Both the position numbers and the translations under genes were made by a program. From the NCBI GenBank assembly GCA_946480295.1, contig CAMLIT010000002.1:1-64000 (forward strand): DNA of 64,000 nucleotides, given 5' to 3'. The DNA is from an uncultured Gemmatimonadota bacterium (GTDB lineage Bacteria; Gemmatimonadota; Gemmatimonadetes; Gemmatimonadales; Gemmatimonadaceae). This document shows, one piece after another, positions 18,431 through 27,578 of the stretch. Under the pieces are notes generated by a model. The model was not told the DNA's origin and ran no database searches. It saw nothing but the letters and a program-made list of their open reading frames with translations. The stretch's first letter is position 1, and the number at the start of each line of letters is the position of its first letter.

Positions 18431-19594
18431 TCAGCCGAGCGCCGCCGTGCGGCGCGCGCGCGCGACGAGCTTCGGGAAGACCTCGGCGACGCGCTGGATG
18501 TGCTCGTCCGTCGTGAGGCTCCCGAGGCTCAGGCGGATCGCCGCGTTCGCGAGCTCCGGCGTCACGCCGCACGCCGCGAGCACGTGCGACGGGCTCGCGC
18601 TCCCCGCCTGGCAGGCGGAGCCCGCCGAGCAGGCGATCCCCTGGAGGTCGAGCGCCATGAGCATCGACTCGCTGTCCGTGCCGGGCGCCGAGATGTTGAC
18701 GACGTGCGGCGCGCGGCGCGGCGCGTTGCGCCCGTGGATCACCGCGTCGGGGATGCGGTCGAGGAGCGCCTCCTCGAGCTGCTCGCGCAGCCCGGTGAGC
18801 CGCCGCACCTCGTGCTCGCGCTCCTCCAGCGCCAGCTCCGCGGCGCGCGCGAAGCCGACGACGAACGCGACGTTCTCCGTCCCCGGGCGGCGCCCGCGGT
18901 CCTGGGAGCCGCCGTGGAGGAGCGGGGCCACCGGCGTGCCGCGGCGGATGTAGATCGCGCCGACCCCCTTGGGCGCGCCGATCTTGTGTCCCGAGACGGA
19001 GAGGACGTCGACCGGCAGGCTCTTCACGTCGATGGCGAGCTTCCCGAACGCCTGCACGGCGTCGGTGTGGAAGAGCGCGCCGCGCGCCTTCGCCGCCTCG
19101 GCGAGCTGCTCGATCGGCTGGATCGTGCCGATCTCGTTGTTGATCCACATGACCGACGCGATCGCGACGCCGTCGTCGAGCAGCGCGCCAAACGCGGCCT
19201 CGTCCACGACGCCGTCGCCGGTCACCGTGCAGATCCGCTCCTCGCCTCCTTCCTGTGCGACCTCGTGCGCCGCGGCGAGCACCGCCTTGTGCTCGATCGG
19301 CGTGGTGAGGACCGCGTTCCGCCCCTCGCCCCGGCGGGCGCGCCAGCCGCCGATGACCGCCATGTTGTCCGCCTCGGTGCCGCAGGAGGTGAAGCAGATC
19401 TCGTCGGGGCTGGCGCCGAGACATCGGGCGACGCGCTCCCGCGCCTCGTCGAGGGCGGCGCGCGCCTCACGGCCCCAGCGGTGGAGGCTGGAGGGGTTGC
19501 CGAAGCGGGGCCCGAAGAACGGCAGCATTGCCTCGACGACCTCCGGCCGCACCGGCGTCGTGGCGGCGTGGTCGAGGTAGATAGGATCAGGCAT
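18431..19594 (-). CDS. Cysteine desulfurase, NifS/IscS class
   Basis: A PLP enzyme converting cysteine to alanine and handing the persulfide on. 387 residues from ATG 19594 (MPDPIYLDHAATTPVRPEV, the family start). SVSGHKIGAPKGVGAIYIRRG holds the PLP lysine, and the mobile loop GIACSAGSACQAGSASPSH holds the persulfide cysteine. Immediately upstream of mnmA in the same direction, so its main role is likely tRNA thiolation; no iscU, sufE or hesB is adjacent. Upstream open frame reads into repeat sequence and was not used. Confidence 0.94.
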   Translation of the reverse strand: MPDPIYLDHAATTPVRPEVVEAMLPFFGPRFGNPSSLHRWGREARAALDEARERVARCLGASPDEICFTSCGTEADNMAVIGGWRARRGEGRNAVLTTPIEHKAVLAAAHEVAQEGGEERICTVTGDGVVDEAAFGALLDDGVAIASVMWINNEIGTIQPIEQLAEAAKARGALFHTDAVQAFGKLAIDVKSLPVDVLSVSGHKIGAPKGVGAIYIRRGTPVAPLLHGGSQDRGRRPGTENVAFVVGFARAAELALEEREHEVRRLTGLREQLEEALLDRIPDAVIHGRNAPRRAPHVVNISAPGTDSESMLMALDLQGIACSAGSACQAGSASPSHVLAACGVTPELANAAIRLSLGSLTTDEHIQRVAEVFPKLVARARRTAALG

Positions 19595-19670
19595 GGCAAC
19601 AATATAGGCGCGGCGGAGCCGCGATGCACGGCTGGTGGTCGCCGCCGCCGGCGACCCGGAACAGCGCTGA

Positions 19671-19770
19671 TCGTTCTTGGTCGTTGGTTCCTGGCCAGCC
19701 GCGCGGGATGCCAGTCGTGGCATACCGAGCGGCCCGCCAACTACGAATTACCAACGACCAAGTACGTCGT
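19671..19770. repeat. Palindromic repeat, copy A
   Basis: An imperfect ~100-bp inverted repeat: outer arm CGTTCTTGGTCGTTGG pairs with CCAACGACCAAGTACG, with a small inner hairpin (TGCCAG-TCG-TGGCA). It shares arm and central words with the copies at about 21311, 30124 and 42161. It lies six bases beyond the tryptophan dioxygenase stop codon, before the desulfurase gene. No heptad arms are present. Confidence 0.8.
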
Positions 19771-19775
19771 TCCCG

Positions 19776-20546
19776 TCAGCCGGTCCCCGCCGCCCGGAAG
19801 AACTTCGCCCTGACCTCCCACAGCTCCGGAAAGAACCGCTGGTTCACGGTGCGCTGGAGATAGCGCGACCCCAGCGTGCCCCCCGTGCCCCCGGTGTTCG
19901 GGCCGATGATCCGCTCCACCAGGAGGACGTGCTTGAAGCGCCACTCGGCGAACTGCTGCTCGTACTCCAGCAGCGCCTCGGCGAGGAAGAAGAGCGGCGT
20001 CGGCCCGGGGCCGACGTAGAGCTGCTCGAGCGAGGTCCCCTCGGCGCGCACGAGGTCGAGGAAGATCGCCTGGAGCGTCGGCTCGTCGAGCGCGCGCCTG
20101 ACGAGGGGCGGGATGTCGCCGTGCTCCTCGAGCGCGTGCATGAAGTGCGTGTCGCGCAGCCCGCTCGCCGCCTCGATCGCGCGGAACTGCACGCTCTGCG
20201 ACCCGCTCGACGTCCCCAGATAGCCGCGGAACTGGGCGAAGTGCTGCGGCGGCAGCGTCTCCAGCGCCGAGAGCTGCGCGGAGACGATGCGCATCAGCGC
20301 GTTGACGCGCTGCGCGTGCCAGTAGGCGAGGCCGACCTCGCGCCGCCGCATCGCGCCGCGCAGCTCGTCCAGCTCGCGCAGGATCGCCTTGAACCACAGC
20401 TCGCTCGCCTGGTGCACGACGATGAACAGCAGCTCGTCCGGATGCTCGGGCGCGGAGCGCGGCCGCTGCAGCCGGAGCAGCTCGTCAAGCGCGAGATAGG
20501 AGCCGTAGTTGACCTGGTCGTCGGTCCGCGCGCCGTCGTTGCTCAA
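19776..20546 (-). CDS. kynA: Tryptophan 2,3-dioxygenase
   Basis: A heme enzyme that opens the indole ring of L-tryptophan to N-formylkynurenine. 256 residues, compact as in bacterial TDOs. NYGSYLALDELL and VVHQASELWFK form the substrate pocket (distal His in VVHQ), FRGYLGTSSGSQS is the conserved middle motif, and the proximal heme ligand is the His in FKHVLLVERIIG; GTGGTLGSRYLQ follows. The start is a TTG that overlaps the upstream gene's stop (TTGA), implying translational coupling with the BshB1-type deacetylase. No other kynurenine-pathway gene is present here. Confidence 0.93.
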   Translation of the reverse strand: MSNDGARTDDQVNYGSYLALDELLRLQRPRSAPEHPDELLFIVVHQASELWFKAILRELDELRGAMRRREVGLAYWHAQRVNALMRIVSAQLSALETLPPQHFAQFRGYLGTSSGSQSVQFRAIEAASGLRDTHFMHALEEHGDIPPLVRRALDEPTLQAIFLDLVRAEGTSLEQLYVGPGPTPLFFLAEALLEYEQQFAEWRFKHVLLVERIIGPNTGGTGGTLGSRYLQRTVNQRFFPELWEVRAKFFRAAGTG

Positions 20547-21262
20547 AACGTCGCTACCTCCAGGGAGGCGATGTCGTCCACCAGCACCATCTCGGTCGTG
20601 AAGAATGGCTCGCCGTACTGGCGGCGGACCAGGGCGCCGTAGTACGCGGCGTAGTGCCTGAGCATGTCGTACAGCGGCTCGCCGTTGGGATACACCTCGC
20701 CCGCCTGCACGACGCCGTCGAACTGCGACCCGTAGCAGCGCACGGCCTGGAGCTTCGTCTCGAACTCCTCGCTGATGTCCACGACGAAGGTTGGGCGCAC
20801 GAAGTCCTGCCGGTACGTGATGCTGTGCACGATCTTGTGCGGGCGATGCTTCGGCGTGTCGGGCGCGACCTTCGCCAGGCCGGCGACGAAGCAGGCGTCG
20901 CGCACGAGCTGTGCCGCGATCCGGTGGTCGGGGTGGCGTCCCTCGAGGGAGGGGGCGATGACGACGCGCGGCCGGAAACGGCGGATGGCGCGGGCGAGCG
21001 TCTCGCGCGTGGCCGGGTCGTTGACGATGCCGGCATCGGGGAGGCCGAGGTTCTCGCGCGCGGAGACGCCGAGCACCTCGGCGGCGCGGCTGGCCTCGGA
21101 CGCACGCAGCTCGGCCGAGCCGCGCGTGCCCATCTCGCCCTGGGTGAGGTCGAGGATCGCCGTGCGCCGCCCGGCCCGCGCCGCCTTGATGAGCGTCCCG
21201 CCGCACGTCAGCTCGACGTCGTCGCGGTGGGGGCCGATGGCGAGGATGTCGTATTGGGTCAT
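20543..21262 (-). CDS. bshB1: BshB1-type N-acetylglucosaminyl-malate deacetylase
   Basis: 239 residues of the PIG-L/LmbE zinc deacetylase family. The metal-binding signature is PHRDDVE (His and Asp, residues about 12-18), later HPDH. LDLTQGEMGTRG, ENLGLPDAGI, FVVDISEEFETKL and AVRCYGSQF resemble the bacillithiol BshB1 subgroup more than MshB. The role would be deacetylation of GlcNAc-malate in bacillithiol synthesis; bshA and bshC are not in the window, so the pathway is inferred. ATG 21262. Its TGA overlaps the TTG of the dioxygenase. Confidence 0.87.
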   Translation of the reverse strand: MTQYDILAIGPHRDDVELTCGGTLIKAARAGRRTAILDLTQGEMGTRGSAELRASEASRAAEVLGVSARENLGLPDAGIVNDPATRETLARAIRRFRPRVVIAPSLEGRHPDHRIAAQLVRDACFVAGLAKVAPDTPKHRPHKIVHSITYRQDFVRPTFVVDISEEFETKLQAVRCYGSQFDGVVQAGEVYPNGEPLYDMLRHYAAYYGALVRRQYGEPFFTTEMVLVDDIASLEVATF

Positions 21263-21274
21263 GGGCGGAATGTA

Positions 21275-21457
21275 GCGGGGAGGGGACAGGGAGGCGGGAG
21301 GCGCTGACGGCACGTCGTTGGTTCTTGGTAGTTGGTTCTTGGCGAGCCGCTCGGGACGGCGCTGGTGGCCTCCCGAGGTTTGCCAATGACCAACGACCAA
21401 GAACGAGGTACGCGCTGTCAGCGCCTCCCGCCTCCCGCCTCCCGCCACTGCCTCCCG
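21275..21457. repeat. Heptad-flanked palindromic element, copy B
   Basis: Left arm GGGAGGC heptads (21275-21306), palindrome (about 21311-21412; GTTCTTGGTAGTTGG against CCAACGACCAAGAAC, with CTCGGGA/TCCCGAG near the centre), right arm CCTCCCG heptads (21422-21457). The right arm touches the stop codon of the permease gene at 21458. Read on the transcribed strand, the stop is followed directly by G-rich heptads, the palindrome and then C-rich heptads. Confidence 0.85.
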
Positions 21458-22732
21458 CTATTCGTACCGCAACGCCTCGATCGGATCCAGCCGCGCCGCT
21501 CGCCTCGCCGGCAGGAGCCCGAACACCACCCCGATCGCCACCGACACCGCCACCGCGAGCAGCGTCAGGTTCACCGGCGGGCGGGCGTCGATGCTCATCG
21601 CCAGCTGCGCGAGCTTGCCCAGCCCCAGCCCGCAGACGATCCCGATCACGCCCCCCGTGCCGGTGAGCGCGGCCGCCTCGGTGAGGAACTGCTGCATGAT
21701 GTCGCGCCGCGTCGCGCCGAGCGCCTTGCGGATCCCGATCTCCCGCGTGCGCTCCGTGACGCTGATCATCATCACCGCCATCACGCCGATGCCGCCGACG
21801 AGCAGCGCGACCGCGGACAGCACGATCATCACGAGGAAGAACACCCCGGTGAGCTTGTTGAAGGTGTCGAGGATCTGGTCCTGCGTGATGAGATCGAAGG
21901 TGTTGCCGTCGGCGGGGCGCAGGCCGCGCATCTCGCGCAGGGCGACGGTCACCGCGTTCTCCGCGTCGGTGACGGTCACGCCCGGGCGCGGCTTGACGGG
22001 GATGACGAGCGCGTTCGTCTTGTCGAAGGTGAACTGGTGGTCGAGCATCCGGAACGGGATGATCGCGTGCGTCTGCTGGCCCGGCGGCTCGAAGATGTTC
22101 GCCGCCGGCTGGTAGATGCCGATCACGCGCGCGGGCCGGCCGCCGATGCGCACCCACTTGTCGAGCGGGGGGATGTTGCCGAACACCTTGCTCGCCGCGT
22201 CGGCCACGAGCACGGCGACGGGCGCGCCGCTCGCCACCTCGGCGCGCGTGAACCAGCGCCCCTCCACGAGGTCGCCGCCGTACAGCTCCGGATAGCCCTC
22301 GTCGGCGCCGACGATCGTGCCGTTGTTCGTGCGCGCGCCGGCGTACTCCACCCGCGCCAGCGTCTGCCCCCAGATGGCGGCGTACTTGATCTCGGGCAGC
22401 GACCGGATGCGCTCCGCCTCCGCCGTCGTCAGGTCCGGGCGGATGCGCACCCACTTGGGGAGGTTCTGCGGGTTGAGCGGCGTCTGGGAGAACACCTTCA
22501 CCACGTAGAACGTCGTCGGACCCGCGATCTCGATCGTCGAGACGATCTGGTCGCGGATCCCCTGGACGATCGACGCCATCGCCATGACCGTGCTCACGCC
22601 GATGACGACGCCGAGGATCGTGAGCGCCGCGCGCGTCTTGCGCACGCGCATCGAGTCCAGCGCGAGCGCGACGTTCTCGCCGAAGTCGGTGAAGAAGCTC
22701 AGGGCGGAGCGGGTGCGGGCGAAGCGGGGCAT
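21458..22732 (-). CDS. ABC transporter permease, MacB/FtsX type (pair 1, second)
   Basis: 424 residues without an ATPase domain. N-terminal TM (TRAALTILGVVIGVSTVMAMASI), an extracytoplasmic MacB-PCD-like domain (about 60-290), then three C-terminal TMs with the conserved cytoplasmic stretch SVTERTREIGIRKALGATRRDI, and the typical end PARRAARLDPIEALRYE. Such permeases dimerise and use periplasmic mechanotransmission rather than carrying substrate through the membrane. Its ATG shares a base with the stop of the preceding permease gene (TGATG), so the two are coupled. No ATPase lies adjacent; the nearest is at 32927. Confidence 0.9.
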   Translation of the reverse strand: MPRFARTRSALSFFTDFGENVALALDSMRVRKTRAALTILGVVIGVSTVMAMASIVQGIRDQIVSTIEIAGPTTFYVVKVFSQTPLNPQNLPKWVRIRPDLTTAEAERIRSLPEIKYAAIWGQTLARVEYAGARTNNGTIVGADEGYPELYGGDLVEGRWFTRAEVASGAPVAVLVADAASKVFGNIPPLDKWVRIGGRPARVIGIYQPAANIFEPPGQQTHAIIPFRMLDHQFTFDKTNALVIPVKPRPGVTVTDAENAVTVALREMRGLRPADGNTFDLITQDQILDTFNKLTGVFFLVMIVLSAVALLVGGIGVMAVMMISVTERTREIGIRKALGATRRDIMQQFLTEAAALTGTGGVIGIVCGLGLGKLAQLAMSIDARPPVNLTLLAVAVSVAIGVVFGLLPARRAARLDPIEALRYE

Positions 22733-23973
22733 CACTCGGCTCGCATGGCGACGACGGGATCGAGCTTCGCGGCGCGCGAGGCGGGATACACGCCGAACAG
22801 CACCCCGACGCCGGCGCCGAGGGCGAGCGCCAGCGCCAGCGACCAGGGGGTCACCCGCGCCGGCAGGGGCGAGGCGAAAGCGATGAGGGTCGCGAACGCC
22901 CAGCCCCCCGCCGCGCCCAGCGCGCCGCCGAGCAGGGAGAGCACCACCGACTCCGCGAGGAACTGCCGCAGGATGTCGCGCCGCGAGGCGCCGAGCGACT
23001 TCCGCAGCCCGATCTCGTGCGTGCGCTCGGTGACCGACATCAGCATGATGTTCATGATCACGATCCCGCCGACCACGATGCCGATCGCGACGACCGCCGG
23101 GATCACGCTGAACAGCACGCGCGTCAGGTTGCGCCAGAACGCGAGCAGCGCGTCCGACGTCTCGACGGAGAAGTCGTCCTCCTCCTCCGGGCGCAGCCGG
23201 TGCGCGATGCGCATCGCCTCCTCCGCCCGCGCCATCGCGCCGGAGACGGCGTTGGCGTCGGCCATCTTCACGGAGATCGTCGTCGTCTGGCGGCGGCCGT
23301 AGATCGACTCGAAGGTCGTGATCGGCATGAGGACGAAGGCGTCGAAGGACTGTCCGAGCACGCGCCCCTTCGGCGCGATGACGCCGACGACCTCCATCTG
23401 CTCGCCGCGGATGCGGACCGTGCGCCCCACCGGCTGCACGCCCTCGAAGAGGTCCTTCGCGATGTCCGCGCCGATCACGATCACCGGGCGCCGCTCGCGG
23501 TCGTCGAGCTCCGTCAACGCGCGCCCGCTGGAGAAGCGGTAGTCCTGCACGACCTGGTACGCCGCGCTGACGCCGAAGACCATCACGCTCTCGATCGTGC
23601 GGTTGCCGTAGACGATGTCGGAGCGCGGGGTGGGGAAGCCCGACTGGAGGGCGACGGCCCGCGCGTCGGGGAGCGCGGCCTCGACGGCGGCCGCGTCCTC
23701 CGCGGTGATGCGCGGCCGGTGCTGGACGCGGCGCATCTCCTCGTCGTCGATCAGGCCGACGTTGATGGGCGTGCGCCGCACCTGGAACGCGTTCGACCCG
23801 ATCATCGCGTCGGCGATGTTCTCCTTCACGTACGCGTTCATCCCCTGGATCACCGCCACCACCGCGACGAGGAACGCCACGCTGACGATGATCCCGAGCA
23901 GCGTGAAGAACGAGCGGAGCTTGTTCGCGCGGATCTGGCCGAGCGCGGTGCGGAGGATGTCGTCGAAGCGCAT
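22732..23973 (-). CDS. ABC transporter permease, MacB/FtsX type (pair 1, first)
   Basis: 413 residues from ATG 23973 (MRFDDILRTALGQIRANKLRSFFTLLG). One N-terminal TM, large extracytoplasmic domain, three C-terminal TMs with SVTERTHEIGLRKSLGASRRDI and the end PASRAAKLDPVVAMRAE. It belongs to the same subtype as the permeases at 28855 and 31500 (basic N-terminus, then SFFTLLG). It is divergent from the glycosyltransferase at 24020, with 46 bases between the starts. Coupled to the downstream permease. Confidence 0.9.
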   Translation of the reverse strand: MRFDDILRTALGQIRANKLRSFFTLLGIIVSVAFLVAVVAVIQGMNAYVKENIADAMIGSNAFQVRRTPINVGLIDDEEMRRVQHRPRITAEDAAAVEAALPDARAVALQSGFPTPRSDIVYGNRTIESVMVFGVSAAYQVVQDYRFSSGRALTELDDRERRPVIVIGADIAKDLFEGVQPVGRTVRIRGEQMEVVGVIAPKGRVLGQSFDAFVLMPITTFESIYGRRQTTTISVKMADANAVSGAMARAEEAMRIAHRLRPEEEDDFSVETSDALLAFWRNLTRVLFSVIPAVVAIGIVVGGIVIMNIMLMSVTERTHEIGLRKSLGASRRDILRQFLAESVVLSLLGGALGAAGGWAFATLIAFASPLPARVTPWSLALALALGAGVGVLFGVYPASRAAKLDPVVAMRAE

Positions 23974-24019
23974 GCGGCCCGGGGTGGAGAGGGCGGCGTA
24001 CCGGGCGTAATCTACACCC

Positions 24020-25603
24020 GTGCACGGGACCGGCAGCAGCAGCGTGCGCGCGCGCCGCGTGGTGGCGATGGTCATCGTCGCCGGGATCGCGCTGCGCGTC
24101 GCCCTCGGCGCCATCCTCGGCCTCGGGGTGGACGAATCGTACACCGTCACGGTCTCGCGGCAGCTCTCGGCGAGCTACTTCGACCATCCGCCGCTCTCGT
24201 TCTGGATCCCAGGCATCCTGCAGCGGCTCGGGGTGCACGGCGACCTGGCGCTCCGGCTCCCTTTCATCGTCCTGTTCGCCGGCACGACCTGGGTGATGTT
24301 CCGCCTGACGGCGCGCTACTGGGGCGAGCGCGCGGGGATGTACGCCGCGATCCTGCTCGACGTCGCGCCGGTCTTCGCGCTCAGCACCGGCGGCTGGATC
24401 CTCCCTGACGGCCCGCTCGACTTCGCGATGCTCGCGTCGGCGGCGTGCGTCGCGCGGATCGTGCTGCCGCCGGGGAGCGCCAATCCCAATCGCTGGTGGG
24501 CGGCCGCGGGCGTGCTCGCGGGGATCGCGTTCCAGTCGAAGTACCACGCCGTCTTCCTCGTCTTCGGCGTGTTGCTCTACCTGGTGACGACGCCGGACGC
24601 GCGCCGCTGGCTCGCTCGGCCGGGCCCGTATCTCGCCGCGGCGATCGCGCTCGTCTTCCTCGTCCCCGTGGTGATGTGGAACGCGCGGCACGGCTGGGCG
24701 TCGTTCCGCTTCCAGGGCGGGCGGGGCGTGCCGCACCGCGGCCTGCACCTGGCGTCGCTCGGCCAGAACCTCGCCGGGCAGGCGGCGTATCTCCTCCCCT
24801 GGCTCTGGGTGCCCCTCGTCTGGCAGCTCGTGCGCGCGTTGCGGGTCGGCCGCGCGGACCGCGCGCGGTGGCTGCTGTGCTGTCTCGCCATCGGGCCGAT
24901 CGTGCTGTTCACGGCGGTCTCGCTCGGCGGCACCCCCGGGCTCCCGCACTGGCCGGCGCCCGGGTACCTGTTTCTCTTTCCACTGCTCGGCGCCGCCGCC
25001 GCGTCGTGGGAGGCGCGGCGACCGCGTCGTGCGCGCGGCTGGACCGCTGCCGCGGCGGCGGCGTTCCTCGCGCTCGTCGCGGTGGCGGCGAGCCAGGTCG
25101 CGACGGGGTGGGTGAGCCGGCTGCGCCCCGACTGGTTTCGCCGCGGCGATCCGTCGGACGAGGCGCTCGACTGGAACGGGCTGCGTTCGCTGCTCGCGCG
25201 CGCGGAGGGCGGCGATGCGGCGGCGCGTCCCGCCTTCGTCGCGACCACGCACTGGATCGACGCGGCGAAGGCCGGCTACGTGCTCGGCCCCTCGGTGCCC
25301 GTGCTCTGCCTGAGCGACGACCCGCGCCACTTCGGCTACCTCTACGACGTCGCGCGCTTCGCGGGAGACACGGGACTGCTCGTCGTGCGCGAGGAGCACG
25401 GCGCGACGCCAGCCACCCTCGAGACGAAGCTGGCGCCGCTGTTCGACCGGATCGAGCCGGTCGGCAGCGGCGCCGCGGTGGTGCGGGCGGGTCGTCCCGA
25501 GATCCCGCTCGCGATCTTTCGCGTCGCGGGACCGCGGCTCCCCGGGCGCGTGGCTATCGCGCGGCCATCTCGCCCTCGTCGTACGACTTCAGGTACATAT
25601 TGA
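24020..25603 (+). CDS. Polytopic glycosyltransferase, GT39/ArnT-like
   Basis: 527 residues from GTG 24020 with about ten TM segments in the first 350 residues and a soluble C-terminal domain. The first loop carries the acidic motif GLGVDESYT, and SYFDHPPLSFWIPG follows: the DE and DHPPL arrangement of dolichyl/undecaprenyl-phosphate-sugar dependent glycosyltransferases, which transfer a sugar outside the membrane. Acceptor and sugar unknown. It is the only plus-strand gene between 13 and 38 kb. It converges with, and overlaps by 50 bases, the 3' end of the PHP-DUF3108 gene. Confidence 0.82.
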   Translation: MHGTGSSSVRARRVVAMVIVAGIALRVALGAILGLGVDESYTVTVSRQLSASYFDHPPLSFWIPGILQRLGVHGDLALRLPFIVLFAGTTWVMFRLTARYWGERAGMYAAILLDVAPVFALSTGGWILPDGPLDFAMLASAACVARIVLPPGSANPNRWWAAAGVLAGIAFQSKYHAVFLVFGVLLYLVTTPDARRWLARPGPYLAAAIALVFLVPVVMWNARHGWASFRFQGGRGVPHRGLHLASLGQNLAGQAAYLLPWLWVPLVWQLVRALRVGRADRARWLLCCLAIGPIVLFTAVSLGGTPGLPHWPAPGYLFLFPLLGAAAASWEARRPRRARGWTAAAAAAFLALVAVAASQVATGWVSRLRPDWFRRGDPSDEALDWNGLRSLLARAEGGDAAARPAFVATTHWIDAAKAGYVLGPSVPVLCLSDDPRHFGYLYDVARFAGDTGLLVVREEHGATPATLETKLAPLFDRIEPVGSGAAVVRAGRPEIPLAIFRVAGPRLPGRVAIARPSRPRRTTSGTY

Positions 25604-27503
25604 GCGAGCCGAAAGGGAGCGACGACTTGAGCTGGAGCACCATCCGGCGCGAATCGTCGGAGAGCCAGATCTCGGCGTGGCCGCCCTGGGAGAAGATCCC
25701 CTTCGTCCTGATGATCGGCTGCACGACGATGGCATCGAACGTCCCCGCGGGCACCGTCACCCGCTCCCGCCGCAGGACCTTGATCGTCACCGGGTTCGCG
25801 TCGCGGCGGAAGTAGCGGTCGTAGGTGTACGTCTGCCCGACCACGAGCGGCTGCGTGCGGATGAAGTACACGAACGAGGCGTCGTCCAGCGGGAATTCGA
25901 CCGAGGGGGCGGGGGGCTTGCCGCGCTCGACGACGGTGCGCGTGTCGGGATGGAAGTCGAACCAGCGGTGATAGCGCCGCGAGCCCTCGTGGAGGTTCTG
26001 GACGAACCGGGCGGAGCTGAGCGTGCGCGGGTCGAACCAGCTCTCCATCACGTCGTCGACATGGTAGAAGAAGGTGCCGCCCTTCACGGTGAACTCGAGA
26101 TGCATGAGCGGCCGGCCGTCGATCGTGTCGAGGTTCGCGATGCGCATCGAGCCGCTGCCCACGTGCAGGAAGCCGAACTTGAGGTCATAGTCGAAGCGCT
26201 CGCCGACGCCGAACGGCACCGTGCCGGCGGGCACGGCGTCGCCATCGACGCGCGGCGCCTGCGCGCGCGCGGTGGTCGGCGCACCGACCGCGACGACCAG
26301 CATCGCCATGGCCAGCGTGCAGAACATGCTCAGGCGCACGACCCACGTGCGCGCGCGATCGAGCGTCGCCGTCGGATGTGGAAGCTGTCGGCCGTCGTAA
26401 CGAAGGACGGGATTGAGATACATCCTGGTCTGCGAAGTCGTGATGACCGTGCGCACGTAGGGATCGCCCGGTCGGATGACGTACGATGCGTCGGCGGTGT
26501 TCAGCGCGGACGCGAGGTGCCGCCCGCCCTGGCCGATGAACTCGATCGACGACACCGGGCCGCTGCATCGGACGTGCAGCGTGTCGCCGTGCAGCTCGAC
26601 GCCGGCGAGCGTGACGTCGCTGTGCCCGTGATGGCCCTTCACCACGTAGACGCGCCCCGCCCGCAGTGCGCGCACGACGGACGCGCTGTCCCGCGTGTCG
26701 CTGCCGATCATCGTCCACGTGCCGCCCGTCTGGTCGGGATCGGCGGCGTCGTGCGAGTCGTCGCTCCCGATGGCCCACACGGGATGGCCGCTCGACAGGG
26801 CGACGTCCCAATCAGGGACCGCGATCCCGTAGTGGCTCGCGATCTCCAGCAGGTCGTAGCTCGTCAGGTAGCGGAAGTCGTCGGCGGAGTACCCGCCGCG
26901 CAGCTCCGGATGCGCGATGGCCACCAGCTCGGCGGTGCGCGCGAGCTGGTCGAGGACGAGCTGCTTGTGATGGCGGGACTGCCAGAGGACGAAGTCGTCC
27001 CACACCACACGCCGCGCGCCGATCGCCAGCTGGTGCGTCTTCCGGATGTTGAACCCGTGCTCGTAGACGGGAATGAACGACGGGTCGCCCGATGGACCGA
27101 GCGTCAGGTGCTGATAATCGGAGATGCTTACCACCGAGTACCCCATCGCGCGGTAATGTTCCCGCACGACGGCGGCGCTCTGGCGGCCGCTCGTCAGCCC
27201 CGCCCAGGCGTGCGCGTGCGCGTGAAAGTTGGCGGCGAGCCAGTGGCCGTCGGCGCCCGCGTACGGGTCGTAGAAGTGGCTCCCGGCGAACGGCTTCGGC
27301 GCGGGGAAGTCGTAGACGGGCGCCAGCTCCTGCGTGAGCGCCGCACCGATCAGGCAGAGGCCGCCGACGCGCGGCACGAGGGCGGAGAGCCGCCGTCGGC
27401 GTCGGCGGGTGCGGCGCCGCGCCGGCGCGTGGGATGGGGGCGCGCCGCCTGGCGCGCGGCGCCTGCGGAATCGACGCGACAGGGGCGGCAGCGTGGTCGG
27501 CAT
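25554..27503 (-). CDS. PHP-type phosphoesterase fused to a DUF3108 domain
   Basis: One uninterrupted frame of 649 residues from ATG 27503 (an ATG at 27539 would add 12). N-terminus: very basic stretch and one TM (RVGGLCLIGAALTQELAPVY), then a PHP/CehA-like metallohydrolase with NFHAHAH, ISDYQH, AIAHPE and IGSDDSHD supplying metal ligands. About 390 residues in comes a second hydrophobic stretch with an Ala-x-Ala end (FCTLAMAMLVVAVGAPTTARAQA), then a DUF3108-type beta domain (FGVGERFDYDLKFGFLHVGSGSMRI to the end). The middle looks like a signal peptide, so these could be two proteins without an intervening stop (second start near 26327), or a true fusion spanning the membrane twice. Confidence 0.72.
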   Translation of the reverse strand: MPTTLPPLSRRFRRRRAPGGAPPSHAPARRRTRRRRRRLSALVPRVGGLCLIGAALTQELAPVYDFPAPKPFAGSHFYDPYAGADGHWLAANFHAHAHAWAGLTSGRQSAAVVREHYRAMGYSVVSISDYQHLTLGPSGDPSFIPVYEHGFNIRKTHQLAIGARRVVWDDFVLWQSRHHKQLVLDQLARTAELVAIAHPELRGGYSADDFRYLTSYDLLEIASHYGIAVPDWDVALSSGHPVWAIGSDDSHDAADPDQTGGTWTMIGSDTRDSASVVRALRAGRVYVVKGHHGHSDVTLAGVELHGDTLHVRCSGPVSSIEFIGQGGRHLASALNTADASYVIRPGDPYVRTVITTSQTRMYLNPVLRYDGRQLPHPTATLDRARTWVVRLSMFCTLAMAMLVVAVGAPTTARAQAPRVDGDAVPAGTVPFGVGERFDYDLKFGFLHVGSGSMRIANLDTIDGRPLMHLEFTVKGGTFFYHVDDVMESWFDPRTLSSARFVQNLHEGSRRYHRWFDFHPDTRTVVERGKPPAPSVEFPLDDASFVYFIRTQPLVVGQTYTYDRYFRRDANPVTIKVLRRERVTVPAGTFDAIVVQPIIRTKGIFSQGGHAEIWLSDDSRRMVLQLKSSLPFGSLNMYLKSYDEGEMAAR

Positions 27504-27578
27504 CGGGCAGAATGACTCGGCCTGCCGAGCCGGAGTCACCGCCTTCGCGTGCGGACCGTCGACGCCCCGTCGGGCCGA

